DNA of 64,000 nucleotides from Bin55 sp963667455 (GCA_963667455.2 CAXXFR010000026.1:434001-498000); one strand, 5' to 3'. Numbered from the stretch's first letter, positions 53,226 through 63,309 are shown. Numbers and translations are program-made. The notes: generated by a model from the letters alone, not told the origin.

Positions 53226-53399
53226 TCATGCGGATACGATTTCTCATACAAAGCTCCAACGGTTTCACTGACTATTCGATTGAAGTGTATTACACATTGC
53301 CTAGACCAGAAGGTGGGGAAGCCGCACGATAGTGAAATCGATGTTCTTCTACCACACCGCTGAATCAAGACACCGCTCAAGAGGGCGGGATGTACGGAG

Positions 53400-53825
53400 T
53401 TAGTCAAAGTCTGAGTTAGCCGACCGTCGGTTTTGTTTCTTCACGGAACGTCGTCGCTTGTCCTCTAGGCGAGCGCGTTTCGACGCTCTGGTGGGTCGAG
53501 TGGCGATGCGCGGCTTGGGCTTGCTTTTTGCTTCCTTGAGTAGGTTCGCCAAACGATCCAACGCATCTTGGCGATTTCGCTCTTGAGAGCGATGCTGCCT
53601 TGCCTGGACAACGAGCTCGTCTTGGTTGTTGATTCGGTTGCGGGCGATGTCCCTTAGCCGGTCCGCCACGGCTGTATCCAATTGAGCAGACGCAATGTTG
53701 AATCTCAATTCAACAGCGGTCGAAACCTTGTTGACGTTCTGCCCGCCTGGTCCCGAGGACAGGTGGAATTTCCACGACAGTGCTTGTTCGGGGATCTCGA
53801 AGGATCCTAGTCGGATAGATGACAT
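53400..53825 (-). CDS. arfB: Alternative ribosome-rescue factor ArfB (peptidyl-tRNA hydrolase)
   Basis: 141 residues (E. coli YaeJ 140). Class-I release-factor fold with the catalytic GGQ in SSGPGGQNVNKVSTAVELRF. The C-terminal tail is long, disordered and strongly basic (KPRIATRPTRASKRARLEDKRRR and onward), the part that enters the mRNA channel of stalled ribosomes. ATG start after ...GGAGACTC-type context is weak, but family alignment from MSSIRLGSFEIPEQAL supports it. Confidence 0.93.
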   Translation of the reverse strand: MSSIRLGSFEIPEQALSWKFHLSSGPGGQNVNKVSTAVELRFNIASAQLDTAVADRLRDIARNRINNQDELVVQARQHRSQERNRQDALDRLANLLKEAKSKPKPRIATRPTRASKRARLEDKRRRSVKKQNRRSANSDFD

Positions 53826-53995
53826 TTACGGAGACTCAATGATGCAAATAGTAGTTGTGTGAGAGAAGAACAGTTGCCGATTCAGCAATACGGGGAAGAT
53901 AAGGCTCTGCGTACCATTAGCATAAAGCGACAGTGCCCTTAATGCGAAAGCACTCCGGCTTTGAACTTGGATTGATAATCAGCGGAACAGTTGCA

Positions 53996-55546
53996 ATGAG
54001 TTGGGAAAAGGAAGTTGGAGAAATCTCGCACCGACGCGAACTGCGGAGCCGGATGGGTGGGCCCGAAGGCATCGAGCGCCAGCATAAGCGAGGCAAGCTA
54101 ACCGTAAGGGAACGAATCGACGCCTTTGTAGATCAAGGCGGATTCGAGGAGTTCGGTTCGCTGGCTGGCGCGGCTCGCTATGGCAAGGACAACGAACTGG
54201 TCTCGTTCATGCCTCGAGGTGTAGTCGAAGGCATGGCGATGATCGACGGCCGGAAGACCGTGGTCACGGCCGGAGACTTCACCGTCCGCGGAGGCTCGGG
54301 CGGTGGAGGGATGGGAGGCGAACTGCAGTCCAACGAACGTGCTCGCGAATGGATGGTGCCATTCATCCGTCTGCTCGATGCCGCTGGAGGTAGCGTTCGA
54401 AGTTTTCAGGAGTTGGGCCGAACATACTTGCCCGACGGCAACCATGGCTCGACTATCGACGTTGACTTGCTCTCGATCGTTCCCGTAGTCTCCGCAGTCA
54501 TGGGCTCGGTAGCCGGTTTACCGGCAGTCAATGCCTGTCTCGCCCACTTTAATGTGATGGTCAAGGACACGACTCAGCTGTTTCCTGGCGGACCACCCGT
54601 CGTTAAGGCTGCGTTGGGCTACGACATTACCAAGGAGGATCTTGGTGGGCCTCACATACATACCCGGATTAGCGGGTCGGTGGACAATTTGGCCGAATCG
54701 GAGGAAGATGCGTTTTCTCAGATTCGGAAGTTTCTGAGCTACCTACCATCCAACGTTCTCGAGATGGCTCCGAGCGTGCCTTGCGACGACCCCATGGATC
54801 GTGCAGACGAGTCTCTACTGAACATGATTCCTCGGGACCGAAGAAAGATCTACAGCCCACATGCCCTGATCCAAGCTGTACTCGACGAAGGCTCGTTCTT
54901 CGAGATCTCACCGCGATATGGACGAGCGCGGGTGGTTGGCCTAGGTCGGTTAGGAGGTTATCCGATCGGCGTGATGTGCAACAACCCGAAATTCAGCGGC
55001 GGTGCAACTGACGTTGCCGCTGGAAACAAGGTAATCCGTCTCTTGGAATTGTGCGACCTCTTTCACTTGCCGCTCGTCAGCTTCGCGGACGAGCCCGGGT
55101 TCATGGTGGGCTTGGAGTCCGAAAAAGCAGGAATCGAGCGCGCTGGAGCAGCGCTTGTGGCGGCAACCTGCAGAAGTCGAATGCCGTGGCTCACCATCGT
55201 TACCGGTCGTCTCTACGGAGTGGCGGGACAATGCCACCATCGTCCCACAGGAATGTTTCGTCGCTATGCCTGGCCATCTGCGACCTGGGGTTCCATGCAC
55301 ATCACGGGCGGCGCATCAGCCGCGTACCGAAGGGAAATCGAGTCAGCTGATGATCCCGAGGCTAAGCTGAAGGAGATTGAAGGTCGCTTGAACGCGATTG
55401 CATCGCCCTTCCGAACTGCAGAAGCCACCGGGCAGGACATCATCGATCCTCGTGAAACACGTGCCTACGCAATCGAGTTCATACGGGATGCACAACGCAT
55501 TCTGAAGACGCAACTGGGACTTCCGCCCCGTCCCTACCGTCTCTAG
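53996..55546 (+). CDS. Acyl-CoA carboxylase carboxyltransferase subunit (PccB/MmdA-like)
   Basis: Transfers CO2 from biotin to an acyl-CoA. 516 residues from the ATG at 53996 (MSWEKEVGEISHRRELRSRM); the frame runs 21 codons further up without similarity. Two crotonase-like domains: the N-terminal one has GKLTVRERIDAFVDQGGFEE and the acyl-CoA site GGSGGGGMGGE, and the C-terminal one has FSGGATDVAAGNKVIRLLELC, the PLVSFADEPGFMVG helix and GRLYGVAGQ. No biotin carboxylase or biotin-carrier gene lies nearby, so partners must be elsewhere. Substrate (propionyl-, methylcrotonyl- or other CoA) is not determined. Confidence 0.88.
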   Translation: MSWEKEVGEISHRRELRSRMGGPEGIERQHKRGKLTVRERIDAFVDQGGFEEFGSLAGAARYGKDNELVSFMPRGVVEGMAMIDGRKTVVTAGDFTVRGGSGGGGMGGELQSNERAREWMVPFIRLLDAAGGSVRSFQELGRTYLPDGNHGSTIDVDLLSIVPVVSAVMGSVAGLPAVNACLAHFNVMVKDTTQLFPGGPPVVKAALGYDITKEDLGGPHIHTRISGSVDNLAESEEDAFSQIRKFLSYLPSNVLEMAPSVPCDDPMDRADESLLNMIPRDRRKIYSPHALIQAVLDEGSFFEISPRYGRARVVGLGRLGGYPIGVMCNNPKFSGGATDVAAGNKVIRLLELCDLFHLPLVSFADEPGFMVGLESEKAGIERAGAALVAATCRSRMPWLTIVTGRLYGVAGQCHHRPTGMFRRYAWPSATWGSMHITGGASAAYRREIESADDPEAKLKEIEGRLNAIASPFRTAEATGQDIIDPRETRAYAIEFIRDAQRILKTQLGLPPRPYRL

Positions 55547-55754
55547 TTGGGTTCGCTTGGCGAGGTCGCGAACTAGCGGCGAGAACGTCTCCCTTGATGT
55601 GTGCTCGAGAGCCTTTTCGAGTGGCAAGCTACGAAATGTCAAAGATTGGAGCAATCCGGGTCTGGATTGTTGTACGCTTAGTCGAGTAGGGTTGCGTTCG
55701 ATTGAACAACCTCTTGAGGCTCATCGGACGCTCAAAAAAGGGAGATAAACAAAG

Positions 55755-57098
55755 ATGGACTTTCTAAGGAAGTTTTTTAGCGAAGAGAACTTGCACTGGC
55801 AAATCGCCGTCGCACTGGCTCTCGCTTTGCTCGTAGGCTGGCTGGCCAACCCGGAGACAGCAGTGTTTGGCGTGGTGCTCGTTGATGTCTTCGACTTCTT
55901 CGGCGGACTCTTCGTGTCAGCGCTCAAGATGATTGTGGTTCCACTGATCTTGGCCGCTGTGATCGTGGGTGTTTCCAACATGGCAGGCCAGGATTCCTTC
56001 GGTCGAATCGGCGCGAAGACGGTGGGCTTCTACGTGTTGACTGGTTTCGTTGCCATATTTACCGGGCTAGTCTTGGTCAACATCATCGCTCCCGGCAATA
56101 TGCCGGAAGAACAAGCCCAGGAACTGGTTGCCAGCATTGAGGGCACGGCTGGACTGGAAAAGGTGCAGACCAGTACCGAGGGCAAGTCGACGACGGACTT
56201 GGTCGACATCATTAAGCGAGCGATTCCGCCCAACATCATCGCAGCGGCGAGCAATGAACGAAACCTCTTGGCGATCATTTTCTTCGGAGCGGTGTTTGGC
56301 GTGTTCATGGCACGAATGCAGGGGGAGGTGCGCAACACCTTGGACAACGTCTGGATGGGCATCCACGACGTGATGATTCTCATAACGATGTGGATCATGA
56401 GATTTGCGCCCATCGGAGTGTTCGCTCTAGTTTCGAAAGTGCTGATCATGTCGGGACTAGCTGTGTTCCAAGTGTTGCTGTGGTTCTTCCTGACGGTCTT
56501 TCTCGCTCTCGTTCTGCACTTCTTCCTTTGGTTGCCATTGCTCCTGTGGTTTATCGGCGGGATCAATCCCGTTGCCTACTACGGCAAAGTCGTCAAGGCT
56601 CAACTGACGGCGTTCTCAACAGCATCCTCAGCAGCCACGCTGCCGGTCACGATCAAGAGTGCCGAAGATGCAGGAGTGTCCACTCGTGTAACGAGCTTCG
56701 TATTGCCTTTGGGTGCAACGGTGAACATGGATGGCACCGCGTTGTACGAGTGCGTTGTCGTGATATTCATCGCGCAGATCTACGCGGCGACCACCGGTAC
56801 GGACTTTGGTATCGGACAACAGTTGACGGTGGTATTGCTCGCTTTGCTGACTTCCATAGGAGTCGCGGGGATACCTTCGGCCAGTTTGGTGGCCATCGCA
56901 ATCATCTTGCCTGCAGTGGGATTGCCTGCGGAGTGGTTGGCAATCATCTTGGCGGTTGATCGGATCTTGGATATGTGCCGTACATCGACGAACGTGACAA
57001 GCGACTTGTGCATTACGGCAATGGTTGCGAGTACGGAAGGAGAAGGACTGGACGACATTCGTCGTTCCGACTCGTCGCAGTCGACCGAAGCCGCCTAG
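55755..57098 (+). CDS. Dicarboxylate/amino acid:cation symporter (DAACS family)
   Basis: 447 residues, GltP/DctA-like inner-membrane uptake carrier driven by H+ or Na+. Eight helices plus two re-entrant hairpins. The first hairpin is the Ser-rich motif AFSTASSAATLPVT, and the seventh helix has the NMDGT motif (TVNMDGTALYE) that binds cation and substrate. A ~60-residue insertion after the third helix (EEQAQELVASIEGTAGLEKV and following) is periplasmic. GGGAG lies nine bases before the ATG. A hairpin follows its stop. Confidence 0.92.
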   Translation: MDFLRKFFSEENLHWQIAVALALALLVGWLANPETAVFGVVLVDVFDFFGGLFVSALKMIVVPLILAAVIVGVSNMAGQDSFGRIGAKTVGFYVLTGFVAIFTGLVLVNIIAPGNMPEEQAQELVASIEGTAGLEKVQTSTEGKSTTDLVDIIKRAIPPNIIAAASNERNLLAIIFFGAVFGVFMARMQGEVRNTLDNVWMGIHDVMILITMWIMRFAPIGVFALVSKVLIMSGLAVFQVLLWFFLTVFLALVLHFFLWLPLLLWFIGGINPVAYYGKVVKAQLTAFSTASSAATLPVTIKSAEDAGVSTRVTSFVLPLGATVNMDGTALYECVVVIFIAQIYAATTGTDFGIGQQLTVVLLALLTSIGVAGIPSASLVAIAIILPAVGLPAEWLAIILAVDRILDMCRTSTNVTSDLCITAMVASTEGEGLDDIRRSDSSQSTEAA

Positions 57099-57122
57099 TT
57101 AGAGGCTTTCGGACAGATAACC

Positions 57123-57153
57123 GGGCGGCGATTGGCTGATCGTCGCCCTATAT
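57123..57153 (+). terminator. Terminator-like hairpin after the symporter gene
   Basis: Ten-base stem GGGCGGCGAT (57123-57132) / ATCGTCGCCC (57139-57148) with one G-T pair and a 6-base loop, followed by TATATT. It lies 25 bases after the stop. The T tract is poor but the stem is strong. Confidence 0.6.
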
Positions 57154-57328
57154 TCCTGTGTTGAACGGTGCCTTTCCGATTTCCAGGGAAGTCGCCTGTT
57201 AGGACTCTGCTCCGCATTGCTGCGTGCGGTGCGTTAACAAATTGTTCACGAGTGGAACTTAAACTCCATTTTGCACGCACTATTGAACATAATGTACGAG
57301 CAGCTCATTGACCACCACAGGAGTTTTC

Positions 57329-60300
57329 ATGAATCTACCGACCAAGGTAGTTTTTGTGCGAGTCCTGCAAATTGCAGTAGGACTCCTTGCACTCAGCTTT
57401 GCGCACACATCGCTGGCTGAGACTTCGGCATCGATCACTGGAGATGTTCAAAATGCCGATGGCGATCCGATTAGCGGTGCGGAAATTGCCATTGTCCATG
57501 ATCCATCCGGCACCACAGCGTCAGCTGTATCGGGCGAAAGCGGATCGTTCTATCAAAGCGGCTTGCGAGTCGGAGGCCCCTACACGATTTCGGTTTCCGC
57601 ATCCGGCTACGAAAGCGTTGAAGTAAACGCAGGTTCCTTCCAACCCGGCAATCAGTCTGTAGCGACCGTGGTGCTCAGTACCGCGGACATGGAAGAAATG
57701 GTTGTCATGGGCAGGTCTGTAGGTGGCGACAACGCATTGAACAACGGAGTGGGCTCCGCCTACACGTCAGAAGATTTGCTGAATCAACCGTCCGGCGAGC
57801 GTGATGCCATCAAGACGCTACTCAGGGATCCCTTGGCTCATTCAGCGGGAGAAGGGAATCTTTCGGTAGCCGGAGTAAACCCACGATTCAACGGGCTGGC
57901 AATTGACGGATCTCTGCAACAAGACGACTTCGGACTGGGCTCGAACACCTACGCAACAGAGCGTTCGCCAGTCAGTCTCGATGCCATTGAGTCCGTTTCG
58001 CTGGTCGCGTCCGACTACTCGGCAAGTGCTTCGGGATTCACCGGTGGATTGGTGAACATCACGACCAAATCGGGTGCCAATGATTGGGATGGATCGTTCT
58101 TCTACTACTTCCAGAACGACGGTCACATCGGTGACACCTACGACGGCAATCGGAACTACTCCCCCGGCTCGTTCGACGAGACTGAAGTTGGGTTCACGAT
58201 TGGCGGTCCGATCATCGAAGACACAATGTTCTTCTTCCTTTCAATCGATCAGTTCGAGAGCACTGAGAGCGTCGATTTCGCCCAGTACGATGCGGACAAC
58301 GGAATCTCAGCGGGGTTCTTCGACGCCCTTCGGGAGTTCATCATTGACACCTACGAATACGATCCCGGCTCTCGTCCCAGTGTGGCGTCAACACCGGTCT
58401 CGTCCAACAGGACTTTGATGAAGTTCGACTGGAACATCAACGCTCTGCACCGATTTTCGTTTACTCACCAGATCACAGAAGAGCAGGGCACTTCTGTGGG
58501 ATCCTCGCGATTGGAGTCCAACTGGATTGACTTTCCCGTAGACCTGACATCCACGACGTTTCAGCTCTTTTCGGACTGGACGGAACGCGCTTCGACGACG
58601 CTACGGATGAACACCAAGACCTTTGAACGAGGTCAGAACTGTCGAGCTGGTCCTGGAGTGGGTGCTATGGAAATTAGCAACATTACGGGAGCTGACTTGG
58701 AAGGAACACCGCTCGAAGGGATGTTGACCGGACGCATCAGCATTAACGCCGGGTGCGATCGTTTTCGACACGCCAATGCCTACAACGATGAGCGAGTCCA
58801 GCTCTATGGAGCATTGGACTACCTAATCGAAGACCACATTCTTCGCGTTGGAATGGAGTTCGAAGACTTTAGCTTGTACAACCTGTTCGTTCCCAGTTCC
58901 GCTGGACGATTCCGGTTCTCGGGATTCAATGGGTTGGCATCGCGGACCGCACGAGTCGACTATGTGAACACCGTTTCCAACAATGCGTTGGACGGTGCGG
59001 CCGCATGGGGATACACCAAGCTGACCTTGTTTGCCCAGGACATTTTTGAGCCTTGGCCAGACATCGAAGTGTCCGTTGGTGCACGCTGGGAAAGCTATTC
59101 GCAAGACGACAGACCCGCGGCGAGCTCCGAGATCCAGTCAACGTACGGAATCCGAAGCGACACCAATCTTGATGGACGTTCGGTATTCCTGCCGAGAGCC
59201 AGCGTTCGCTGGTCGGGATTGGAGAACACCATCATTTCTGGCGGTCTGGGACTGTTTTCGGGTGGCGATCCAAAAGTTTGGACCTCCAACGCATTCCAGG
59301 TTCCAACCGTATTCTCGCGGCTTAGCAGAGCTACCAATGTCTCTCCGTTGCAAGTGCCGGCGGAATTGATTGCACAGGTTGGCGCAGCTACGGCAGGCGT
59401 TCCGATCGATGTTATTTCGGAAGACTTCGAGATTCCGTCCGACTGGAAGTTCTCGCTGCGGCTTGACCACACCTTCGACGCAATTATTGGAGACTGGGAT
59501 CTAGGCGAAGACTACAGCCTTTCCCTGCAGTACTTGCTGACTGCAACGAACAACGGATTCCTGTGGACGAATCTAGCGCAAACCCAACTCTCGGACGCGC
59601 AACCCACCGGAACTGCGCCGGATGGTCGGATCATTTATGCGGACTTGGACCGTCTCGACATTCTCAATCTGACGCAGCTGGGCAACTTTTCGGAAGGAAC
59701 CAGTCAGAGCTTCTCGATCGCACTTGAAAAGCAGTTCGACTTTGGTTTGGACGGAAGCATCAGCTATGCGTGGCAGGATGTGAACATGGTCTCTGAGGGA
59801 GTTTCTTCACGTGGCATTTCAAACTGGCGAAACATCCAAGACATCGATCGAAACGATCCGTCGCCGAGAAGCTCTCCGTACGCAGTCGAACATTCCTACA
59901 AGTTCAATCTCGGCTACCAGCGCGAGCTGGGAGCTGGAATCTTGGGTCGTGTCGACTTGTTCGGGCGAACCAGCCAAGGTTCGAACTACACGTACACATT
60001 CGATGTGAACTGGGACAACTCGCTGTTTGGAAGAGCGGGAGCAGGCGAAAGCCCCTACGACAACAGTCCGTTGTATGTTCCCACAGGTCCAAACGACAGC
60101 AGAGTCGTCTTCGCAGATGGGTTCGATCAGAGCGCATTCTTCGCGTATGTGTCCGACAACGACATTTCGTCGGGCATTCAGGAAGCCTACTCCGGAATTT
60201 CACCTCGAAACAATGTTTGGGATATTCGTTTTCAAGTAACGATGCCCGGGCTTGCGGCATTCGAGCAGTACGTCGGCGACAACACGGTTCGGTTCGTGTT

Positions 60301-60592
60301 GGATATCGACAACTTCCTGAATCTGCTGAACGACGAATGGGGCGTGTACGACTACGGTCCTCGCTACAGTCAGGCGGCCATCGTGCGAGCCGATCTGGTC
60401 ATGGCAAGCGATGTCGCTGCCAATGGCGTGGATGGTGCGAGTGCACTCAAGGGCGATTCGATGCGCACCTCGTGTCAACAAGCAGGAGATTGCGTGTATC
60501 GTTTCAATTCGTTTCGACCGGTCTCGTTGGAGTTTCCCAACGGTCCGCGGTCTGTCTACAAGATTCGCTTTGGAATTCGCGTAGACATCTAA
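57329..60592 (+). CDS. TonB-dependent outer-membrane receptor with carboxypeptidase-regulatory-like domain
   Basis: 1,087 residues from the ATG at 57329, which has CAGGAG five bases upstream; an upstream TTG is rejected. Signal peptide 1-30 (VLQIAVGLLALSFAHTSLA). Residues ~34-105 form a CarboxypepD_reg-like beta sandwich (ITGDVQNADGDPISGAEIAI). EEMVVMG near 128 could be the TonB box. The plug (~140-255) has GVNPRFNGLAIDG and GFTGGLVNITTKSGAN. The rest is the 22-strand barrel ending FGIRVDI, without the usual final Phe. The OmpA-like-receptor (CarboxypepD_reg) form is used for large ligands such as oligosaccharides, peptides or siderophores. The ligand is unknown. Confidence 0.92.
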   Translation: MNLPTKVVFVRVLQIAVGLLALSFAHTSLAETSASITGDVQNADGDPISGAEIAIVHDPSGTTASAVSGESGSFYQSGLRVGGPYTISVSASGYESVEVNAGSFQPGNQSVATVVLSTADMEEMVVMGRSVGGDNALNNGVGSAYTSEDLLNQPSGERDAIKTLLRDPLAHSAGEGNLSVAGVNPRFNGLAIDGSLQQDDFGLGSNTYATERSPVSLDAIESVSLVASDYSASASGFTGGLVNITTKSGANDWDGSFFYYFQNDGHIGDTYDGNRNYSPGSFDETEVGFTIGGPIIEDTMFFFLSIDQFESTESVDFAQYDADNGISAGFFDALREFIIDTYEYDPGSRPSVASTPVSSNRTLMKFDWNINALHRFSFTHQITEEQGTSVGSSRLESNWIDFPVDLTSTTFQLFSDWTERASTTLRMNTKTFERGQNCRAGPGVGAMEISNITGADLEGTPLEGMLTGRISINAGCDRFRHANAYNDERVQLYGALDYLIEDHILRVGMEFEDFSLYNLFVPSSAGRFRFSGFNGLASRTARVDYVNTVSNNALDGAAAWGYTKLTLFAQDIFEPWPDIEVSVGARWESYSQDDRPAASSEIQSTYGIRSDTNLDGRSVFLPRASVRWSGLENTIISGGLGLFSGGDPKVWTSNAFQVPTVFSRLSRATNVSPLQVPAELIAQVGAATAGVPIDVISEDFEIPSDWKFSLRLDHTFDAIIGDWDLGEDYSLSLQYLLTATNNGFLWTNLAQTQLSDAQPTGTAPDGRIIYADLDRLDILNLTQLGNFSEGTSQSFSIALEKQFDFGLDGSISYAWQDVNMVSEGVSSRGISNWRNIQDIDRNDPSPRSSPYAVEHSYKFNLGYQRELGAGILGRVDLFGRTSQGSNYTYTFDVNWDNSLFGRAGAGESPYDNSPLYVPTGPNDSRVVFADGFDQSAFFAYVSDNDISSGIQEAYSGISPRNNVWDIRFQVTMPGLAAFEQYVGDNTVRFVLDIDNFLNLLNDEWGVYDYGPRYSQAAIVRADLVMASDVAANGVDGASALKGDSMRTSCQQAGDCVYRFNSFRPVSLEFPNGPRSVYKIRFGIRVDI

Positions 60593-60613
60593 AGCACGCT
60601 GTGGAAAACAATC

Positions 60614-60647
60614 AGGGCCGCCTGGCGTGAGCTGGGCGGCCCTTTTT
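60614..60647 (+). terminator. Rho-independent terminator after the TonB receptor
   Basis: Nine-base perfect GC-rich stem AGGGCCGCC (60614-60622) / GGCGGCCCT (60635-60643), a 12-base loop and a TTTTT run, 22 bases after the receptor stop. It lies between convergent genes and can also block minus-strand transcription. Confidence 0.9.
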
Positions 60648-60652
60648 GTGGT

Positions 60653-61567
60653 CTACCTAAATGCCGATAGGACTTCGGAGTCGATGCGTTCGAAATGCTC
60701 GGCTTTGGTCGGTACGCTGGAAAACATCATTTCCTCAACGCCTGCATCCTTGTACTGCCCGATCAGGTCGATGCAGTAGTTCTTGTTGCCGCATACGATC
60801 CAAGGTCGTGCGCGCAGAGCTTGTTTGGCACGCTCCTCGTTGTCGTCCAGACGCATGGGGATCAGCATCGTTTTCTTGATTTCCGACGGATCGCGACCGA
60901 TGTTCTCGCAGTGTTGGTTCAGCACATTGATTTTGTGCTTGAACACATCGGGACCACCGGGATTGTTGAAGTCGATGTTGCAGACGTCGGCGTACTTCGC
61001 GCATGTCTTGAGAGTTCGCTTTTCTCCGTTTCCGCCCACCAGAATTGGCAAGTGAGGTGTTTGGAAGCAGTTGGGTGAGAAAGGTGCATCCTTGAGGTTG
61101 TAGTACTTCCCTTCGTAGTCCACGGTGCCGTCGCCGGCTGTGAACAGAAGCTTGATGACATCGAGAGCTTCCTCGAGCCTGTCGCACCGCTCTTTCAGTC
61201 CCGGGAAACGCCATCCATAGGCAGTGTGTTCCTGCCAGTACCACGCGGCACCGATGCCCAGAATGTAACGGCCGTGGGAAATGTGGTCGACGGTAGCCGC
61301 CATCTTTGCAAGTAGCGCGGGATTTCGGTAGGTATTGCCCGTTACCAGCAGTCCGAGCTCAACTCGCTGAGTGAGTCCGGCAGCGGCAGTCACAAGGGAC
61401 CAGCCTTCGAACGCCTCTCGATTGACGACTTCGGATCCGGGCGCGGGAACTAGAAAGTGGTCGGACCACCAAAGGCTGATCCAGCTGCCGTTCTCGACGG
61501 CGTTAATAGTGGCGAGAGTGTCGTCCCAGGTGCACAGGTAGTTGACCAGTTGAGCGCCAAATTTCAT
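60653..61567 (-). CDS. LLM-class flavin/F420-dependent oxidoreductase
   Basis: 304-residue (alpha/beta)8 barrel of the luciferase-like monooxygenase superfamily. Start MKFGAQLVNYLCTWDDTLA. Typical pieces are WWSDHFLVPAP, RVELGLLVTGNTYRNPALLAKMAATVDHIS (positions ~69-98), GRYILGIGAAWYWQEHTAYG and LPILVGGNGEKRTLKTCAKYADVCN. These resemble the F420-type branch, but FMN/FMNH2 use cannot be excluded. Substrate unknown. It may belong with the following DUF3500 and MaoC genes on the same strand. Confidence 0.88.
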   Translation of the reverse strand: MKFGAQLVNYLCTWDDTLATINAVENGSWISLWWSDHFLVPAPGSEVVNREAFEGWSLVTAAAGLTQRVELGLLVTGNTYRNPALLAKMAATVDHISHGRYILGIGAAWYWQEHTAYGWRFPGLKERCDRLEEALDVIKLLFTAGDGTVDYEGKYYNLKDAPFSPNCFQTPHLPILVGGNGEKRTLKTCAKYADVCNIDFNNPGGPDVFKHKINVLNQHCENIGRDPSEIKKTMLIPMRLDDNEERAKQALRARPWIVCGNKNYCIDLIGQYKDAGVEEMMFSSVPTKAEHFERIDSEVLSAFR

Positions 61568-61669
61568 ACGGATTCCTTAAGCGAAGTGACTTCGAGCAAC
61601 TTTGCCATTCTAACGACCGAATAGTTGGACGCTGGTCTTCGAACTTCAGGGAGACTGAAGGGGTTCTAG

Positions 61670-62914
61670 CTAGTCGTTTGCAGCGTGGTGCTTTGCGATT
61701 CGGTAGTGAGTGCTGAGTGAGTGGAAGTCGTCCGATCCCAGGTCATCGAGTGCGAATGGACCGTAATCGTTAAGTCCATCCGGACCGAGAAGTCGCAGGA
61801 CTGTGTGCAAGTGATCTTCGGAGACATCGTCGTATTCCACCAACAGCAAATCCTTGACGTAGATTCGATAGTAGACGCGGTCTCCACGTTGACTGTACGT
61901 GAAGAATCCGCGCGTGAGTTCGGGTTCGAGTTTCGCCCACAGTTCGTTGGCAAAGGGTGCTGACAGATAGAACACGTACTCCTGGACCAAGCCCTTTGCG
62001 GTTTGCATTTGTTCAGAAGACAGCTCGCTTAGTGGCAACCCCACATCATCGAATTGGGATGTATCGACGTTCCTTCCTCGATCAAGGTGACCGGATCCGG
62101 ATCCAGCGATGACATCGTTACGTACCAACCCGGGAACAGTTGCTTTGGACTGTTGCTCCTCGTTCAACGATTGATAGAGTTCCCGTCCCAGCTGAATTTC
62201 GCTCTCGAGTGGTTTCACTTCGCCGTCCTCGAGTGGTTGTGCACCGATGAACATGGGAGCGAGGATCAGGTCGTTGCCATGAACCAGAAAGTTGAGTGCA
62301 ATGTGGTGGCCATCGAATTGGAAGCCCCATGCGGAGTCTTCTAGCGGATTTCCGAACACGGCGACTGTGTAGTCATGCTCCCTTTCAGAGCCAGAAGCTC
62401 GTTGGATGACGATGGCTAACTGCCGGACTTTTGTAAAGGCTCTTTCGCTCAGTAGTAATCTCAACGCGTCCCAGACCAGCCAACGAGCATTGCGTTCCAA
62501 ATCGCCCATTCGCAAGCCTCCGGGCCGTCTCCCAGGAACATTCGTCCACGAGTACATTTCCTGGTCGCCGACACAGTAGTTGAGGGAGTTTCGGCTATCT
62601 TTGGGCGCGGTCTCAATCAGCCGAGCTAATGTCTCAGCCGCAGCGTTGAGGGTTTCGTGATCTCCTCGAGGCTTTAGCGAGTAGGCGGACAGATCACAGT
62701 CGAGTTTGAAGGCAGGTTCGTCGTTGGTCCCAGCAAGTTCGTCGTCCTCGTTCTGAGCGTTGGCAAAACCTGCAATTGCTAGGCAGACAGCCGCGGAAAA
62801 GAGGAGGACCGCGATGGGTTTCGTTGCGCCTAACGCGGGACGGCGCACTCTTGGTTGTGCCACAAATCTATCCAATCGAGTGTTCAGAGTTCGACTATCG
62901 CGTGACCCGGACAT
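61670..62914 (-). CDS. DUF3500 family exported protein
   Basis: 414 residues from the ATG at 62914, preceded by GAGGAAC and overlapping the MaoC gene by 31 bases. Long basic N-region, then signal peptide PIAVLLFSAAVCLAIAGFANA with cleavage before QNEDDE. The DUF3500 signature is WGFQFDGHHIALNFLVHGND followed by LAPMFIGAQP; the conserved GHH could bind metal. Function of the family is unknown. The sequence runs RGGPR-like Arg-rich for ~35 residues before the signal, so a later start is possible. Confidence 0.8.
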   Translation of the reverse strand: MSGSRDSRTLNTRLDRFVAQPRVRRPALGATKPIAVLLFSAAVCLAIAGFANAQNEDDELAGTNDEPAFKLDCDLSAYSLKPRGDHETLNAAAETLARLIETAPKDSRNSLNYCVGDQEMYSWTNVPGRRPGGLRMGDLERNARWLVWDALRLLLSERAFTKVRQLAIVIQRASGSEREHDYTVAVFGNPLEDSAWGFQFDGHHIALNFLVHGNDLILAPMFIGAQPLEDGEVKPLESEIQLGRELYQSLNEEQQSKATVPGLVRNDVIAGSGSGHLDRGRNVDTSQFDDVGLPLSELSSEQMQTAKGLVQEYVFYLSAPFANELWAKLEPELTRGFFTYSQRGDRVYYRIYVKDLLLVEYDDVSEDHLHTVLRLLGPDGLNDYGPFALDDLGSDDFHSLSTHYRIAKHHAAND

Positions 62915-63300
62915 GTTCCTCTGTCTTCGTCGTTGACGACATCCAGTTTCAGGTGAACCAGCTGGCATCCGTTCTGCAGTTCCTTGTCGGTGACTTCACC
63001 GACAACAGTCAGCGTTTCGTCTTTCTGGTTGATGGCGCGATATTGGCAACCCACTTCCCGTATTACTCCTTCATCTCCAAGCCAATCACGAAGAGCATTG
63101 ACGATATAGGCGTAGCGTAGGTTGCCCATTCCGAATGCTCCTTGCTCGTTGCCGGCTCTTCGCCCAGCTTCGTCGTCCATGTGGAACGGCACGAACTCTT
63201 CGTTCACTGCAGCGTAGCGATTCCACTCTGCGAAGCTTGTCTTGCGGGACCAGCTCGGAATCTTGTCGCCGACATTCAGGTCGTCAAAGGAAATAGTCAT
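62884..63300 (-). CDS. MaoC-like hot-dog dehydratase, second subunit
   Basis: 138 residues, R-specific enoyl-CoA hydratase type. The active-site segment is NEEFVPFHMDDEAGRRAG, which corresponds to the hydratase-2 D-x-N-P-x-H motif with His kept and the usual Asp position as Glu/Asn. MGNLRYAYIVNALRDWLG is the following helix. Nine bases downstream of its partner; the two half-size proteins probably form a heterodimeric double hot-dog. Confidence 0.82.
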   Translation of the reverse strand: MTISFDDLNVGDKIPSWSRKTSFAEWNRYAAVNEEFVPFHMDDEAGRRAGNEQGAFGMGNLRYAYIVNALRDWLGDEGVIREVGCQYRAINQKDETLTVVGEVTDKELQNGCQLVHLKLDVVNDEDRGTCPGHAIVEL

Positions 63301-63309
63301 GGTTGGGTC

